A stretch of 7,165 bases of DNA from CAZLLV01 sp964560325 (lineage in GTDB: Bacteria; Acidobacteriota; Thermoanaerobaculia; Multivoradales; DATKCC01), in contig CAZLLV010000520.1 of the NCBI GenBank assembly GCA_964560325.1, positions 1-7,165 of the forward strand. The letters run 5' to 3'. The notes below the pieces were generated by a model. That model was given only the letters and a program-made list of their open reading frames with translations. It made no database searches and was not told the origin of the DNA. Both the position numbers and the translations under genes were made by a program. The stretch's first letter is position 1, and the number at the start of each line of letters is the position of its first letter. Shown in pieces: positions 5,419-7,165 of the stretch.

Positions 5419-7158
5419 ATGACGACCGCCCCGACCTCCGAGCTTTCGACCCGGCCGACGGAGCTCCTCGACGAGCTCCGCGTCACCAACGCCCACCTCG
5501 AGCTGATCCGCCGCCTGGCGATGGCCGCCAACGAGGTCTACACCTCCCGCCGCGTCTACCACGACGCGGTCGACCGCGTCTGCGCCCTGACCGGCTGGCC
5601 GGTCGGCCACGTCTATCGGCGCGATCAGGAGACCGGCGAGCTCGTCGACTCCGACGTCTGGCACTGCGAGGACGTCGACGCCTTCCAGCCGCTCCTCCAG
5701 GCCACCGACCGCGAGCACTTCGCGCCGATGAACGGCCTGCCCGGCCAGGTGGTCGCGGCCGGCGAGCCGCGCTGGATCCGCGACGTGAGCCGTGACCCGA
5801 CCTTCACCCGCGCGGCCGACGCCGCCCGGTGCGGCGTCCAGGGTGCCCTCGCCTTCCCGGTCCTGGTCGGCGACGAGACGACCGGCGTGCTCGAGTTCTT
5901 CTCCCGCGAGCCGGCCGAGCCCGACGAGCGCTTCCTCGATCTGATGGGCGACGTCGGCGCGATCCTCGGGCGGGTGGTCGAGCGCGAGCTGTGGGAGTCG
6001 GAGCTGCGCCAGCGCGAGACCCAGCTCGCGACCGCGGAGAAGCTCGCCCGCCTCGGGAGCTGGCGCTGGGACCCGAAGACCGACCGGATCGCCTGGTCCG
6101 AGCAGCTCTACCGGATCTACGGCGTCGACCGGGGCGCGCCGATCGATTTCGCGACCTACCTCTCGTTCCACCACCCGGAGGACCGGGATCGCGTAGAGAG
6201 CACCATCGCCCGCGCCCGCGAGACCGGTACCCCGTTCTCGATCGAGCACCGCATCGTGCGCCCGGACGGCGAGGTGCGGATCGTCCACGGGCTCGGCCAG
6301 GTCGAGCTCGACGACGACGGCGAGCTGGTGCAGATGGCCGGCACCGCGCAGGACGTGACCGACCGCAAGGAGGCCGAGGAGCGCGAGCGTGAGCTGCTGC
6401 GCGACCACGTGCGCGAGCAGCTCGCCCGCGCCCGGGCCGAGGCCGAGGCCGAGGAGCTCGCCCGGCTCAGCAGCGAGCTCCAGCGCTCGAACGCCGAGCT
6501 CGACCAGTTCGCCTACGTCGCCTCGCACGATCTGAAGGCGCCGCTCCGGGGCATCTCGAATCTCGCCCAGTGGATCCACGAGGATCTGGAGGATCGTCTC
6601 ACCGACGAAACGCGCGAGTATCTCGACCTGCTCTCCGGGCGGGTGCACCGGATGGAGGCGCTGATCGACGGTCTGCTGTCGTACTCGCGCGCCGGCCGGA
6701 TGCGCGAGGAGCCGGCGCGGGTCGAGGTCGGCCAACTCGTGCGGGAGGTGACCGACCTGATCGATCCGCCGGAGGACACGGAGCTGGTGATCGACGACTC
6801 GATGCCGACGCTCGAGACCGAGAAGCTCCCGCTCCAGCAGGTCTTCCACAACCTGATCGCCAACGCGGTCAAGTACGGTCCCGAGGAGGGGCTTCGCGTG
6901 GAGGTGAGCGCCGAGGAGGAGAACGGCTTCTGGCGCTTTTCCGTGAGAGATAATGGACCGGGGATCTCCCCCCGCTACCAGGAGCGGATCTGGGTTATGT
7001 TCCAGACGCTCCAGCCGCGCGACGAGGTCGAGGGCACCGGCATCGGCCTCGCGCTGGTCAAGGAGTACGTCCGCACCATGGGCGGCCGCGTCGGCGTCCA
7101 GTCGGAGCCCGGGGTGGGGTCGACCTTCTGGTTCACCCTGCCGACGGCGGGTGACTGA
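5419..7158 (+). CDS. Soluble GAF-PAS sensor histidine kinase
   Basis: The product is 579 residues with no membrane segment, so it is a cytoplasmic sensor. A GAF domain spans about 25-190 (including GLPGQVVAAGEPRWIRDV and the FPVLVGDETTGVLEFF strand). A PAS domain of the PAS_3 type runs about 205-315, ending in the usual GTAQDVTDRKEAE. A charged coiled coil follows at about 316-362. The HisKA dimerisation domain has the phosphoacceptor His370 in FAYVASHDLKAPLRGISN, a form seen in bacteriophytochrome-like kinases. The ATPase domain has an N box with N482, a G1 box DNGPGIS at 511-517, an F-box-like IWVMFQTLQ at 524-532, and a G2 box GTGIGLALVK at 539-548. All expected catalytic residues are present. 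No receiver domain or regulator gene appears before the window ends, 7 bases after the stop. The GAF domain has no identifiable ligand or chromophore site, so the signal is unknown. Whether it regulates the upstream permease is speculation. Confidence 0.9.
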   Translation: MTTAPTSELSTRPTELLDELRVTNAHLELIRRLAMAANEVYTSRRVYHDAVDRVCALTGWPVGHVYRRDQETGELVDSDVWHCEDVDAFQPLLQATDREHFAPMNGLPGQVVAAGEPRWIRDVSRDPTFTRAADAARCGVQGALAFPVLVGDETTGVLEFFSREPAEPDERFLDLMGDVGAILGRVVERELWESELRQRETQLATAEKLARLGSWRWDPKTDRIAWSEQLYRIYGVDRGAPIDFATYLSFHHPEDRDRVESTIARARETGTPFSIEHRIVRPDGEVRIVHGLGQVELDDDGELVQMAGTAQDVTDRKEAEERERELLRDHVREQLARARAEAEAEELARLSSELQRSNAELDQFAYVASHDLKAPLRGISNLAQWIHEDLEDRLTDETREYLDLLSGRVHRMEALIDGLLSYSRAGRMREEPARVEVGQLVREVTDLIDPPEDTELVIDDSMPTLETEKLPLQQVFHNLIANAVKYGPEEGLRVEVSAEEENGFWRFSVRDNGPGISPRYQERIWVMFQTLQPRDEVEGTGIGLALVKEYVRTMGGRVGVQSEPGVGSTFWFTLPTAGD

Positions 7159-7165
7159 TCGTTCT

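Noticed and set aside
5110..6849. Long minus-strand open frame opposite the kinase gene
   Set aside because: It arises from the G/C third-position bias of the kinase gene. The translation is repetitive Leu/Gly/Arg-rich with no domain pattern.
1..7165. CRISPR arrays, insertion sequences, tRNA genes, phage or plasmid features
   Set aside because: I saw no direct repeat arrays, transposase motifs, cloverleaf-like sequence or attachment sites on either strand.

Overview
The window is a GC-rich bacterial chromosomal segment in which nearly every codon third position is G or C. An exported lipoprotein L,D-transpeptidase points to a diderm host. The FAD subunit of a 4-hydroxybenzoyl-CoA-reductase-type enzyme suggests anaerobic or facultative aromatic metabolism. 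I cannot name the taxon. An acidobacterial, myxobacterial or 'deltaproteobacterial' lineage is a guess from gene style only. I see no mobile element, CRISPR array, tRNA or rRNA.

Layout: (1) 1-192, minus: the N-terminal 64 codons of a DUF488-family protein, cut by the window edge. (2) 282-1082, plus: an exported beta-rich protein interrupted at 837-839 by an in-frame TGA. The same frame continues with protein-like, G/C-third-position codons to the next stop at 1082, and the residue after the TGA starts a Gly-Cys-Pro. The best reading is a selenoprotein with a Sec-Gly-Cys motif, with a plausible bacterial SECIS hairpin at 853-872. A nonsense mutation or sequencing error is the main alternative. 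(3) 1139-2176, plus: an FAD-binding subunit of the xanthine oxidase family. It carries the extra four-cysteine insertion (C125, C141, C149, C158) that holds a [4Fe-4S] cluster in 4-hydroxybenzoyl-CoA reductase. Its partner subunits are not in the window. (4) 2199-3563 and 3560-3904, both minus: a lipoprotein L,D-transpeptidase coupled by an ATGA overlap to an upstream small acidic protein of unknown function. (5) 4016-5344, plus: an APC-superfamily permease. (6) 5419-7158, plus: a soluble GAF-PAS histidine kinase.

The most interesting element is the candidate selenoprotein, which standard gene calling would split into a 185-residue ORF and a 64-residue orphan. A second theme is gene starts: three genes (192 minus, 1139 plus, 4016 plus) have a -10-like hexamer only 6-9 bases before the start codon and no Shine-Dalgarno sequence, which suggests leaderless mRNAs. 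The genes do not form one obvious pathway. The segment reads as ordinary chromosome with one unusual redox-protein candidate.
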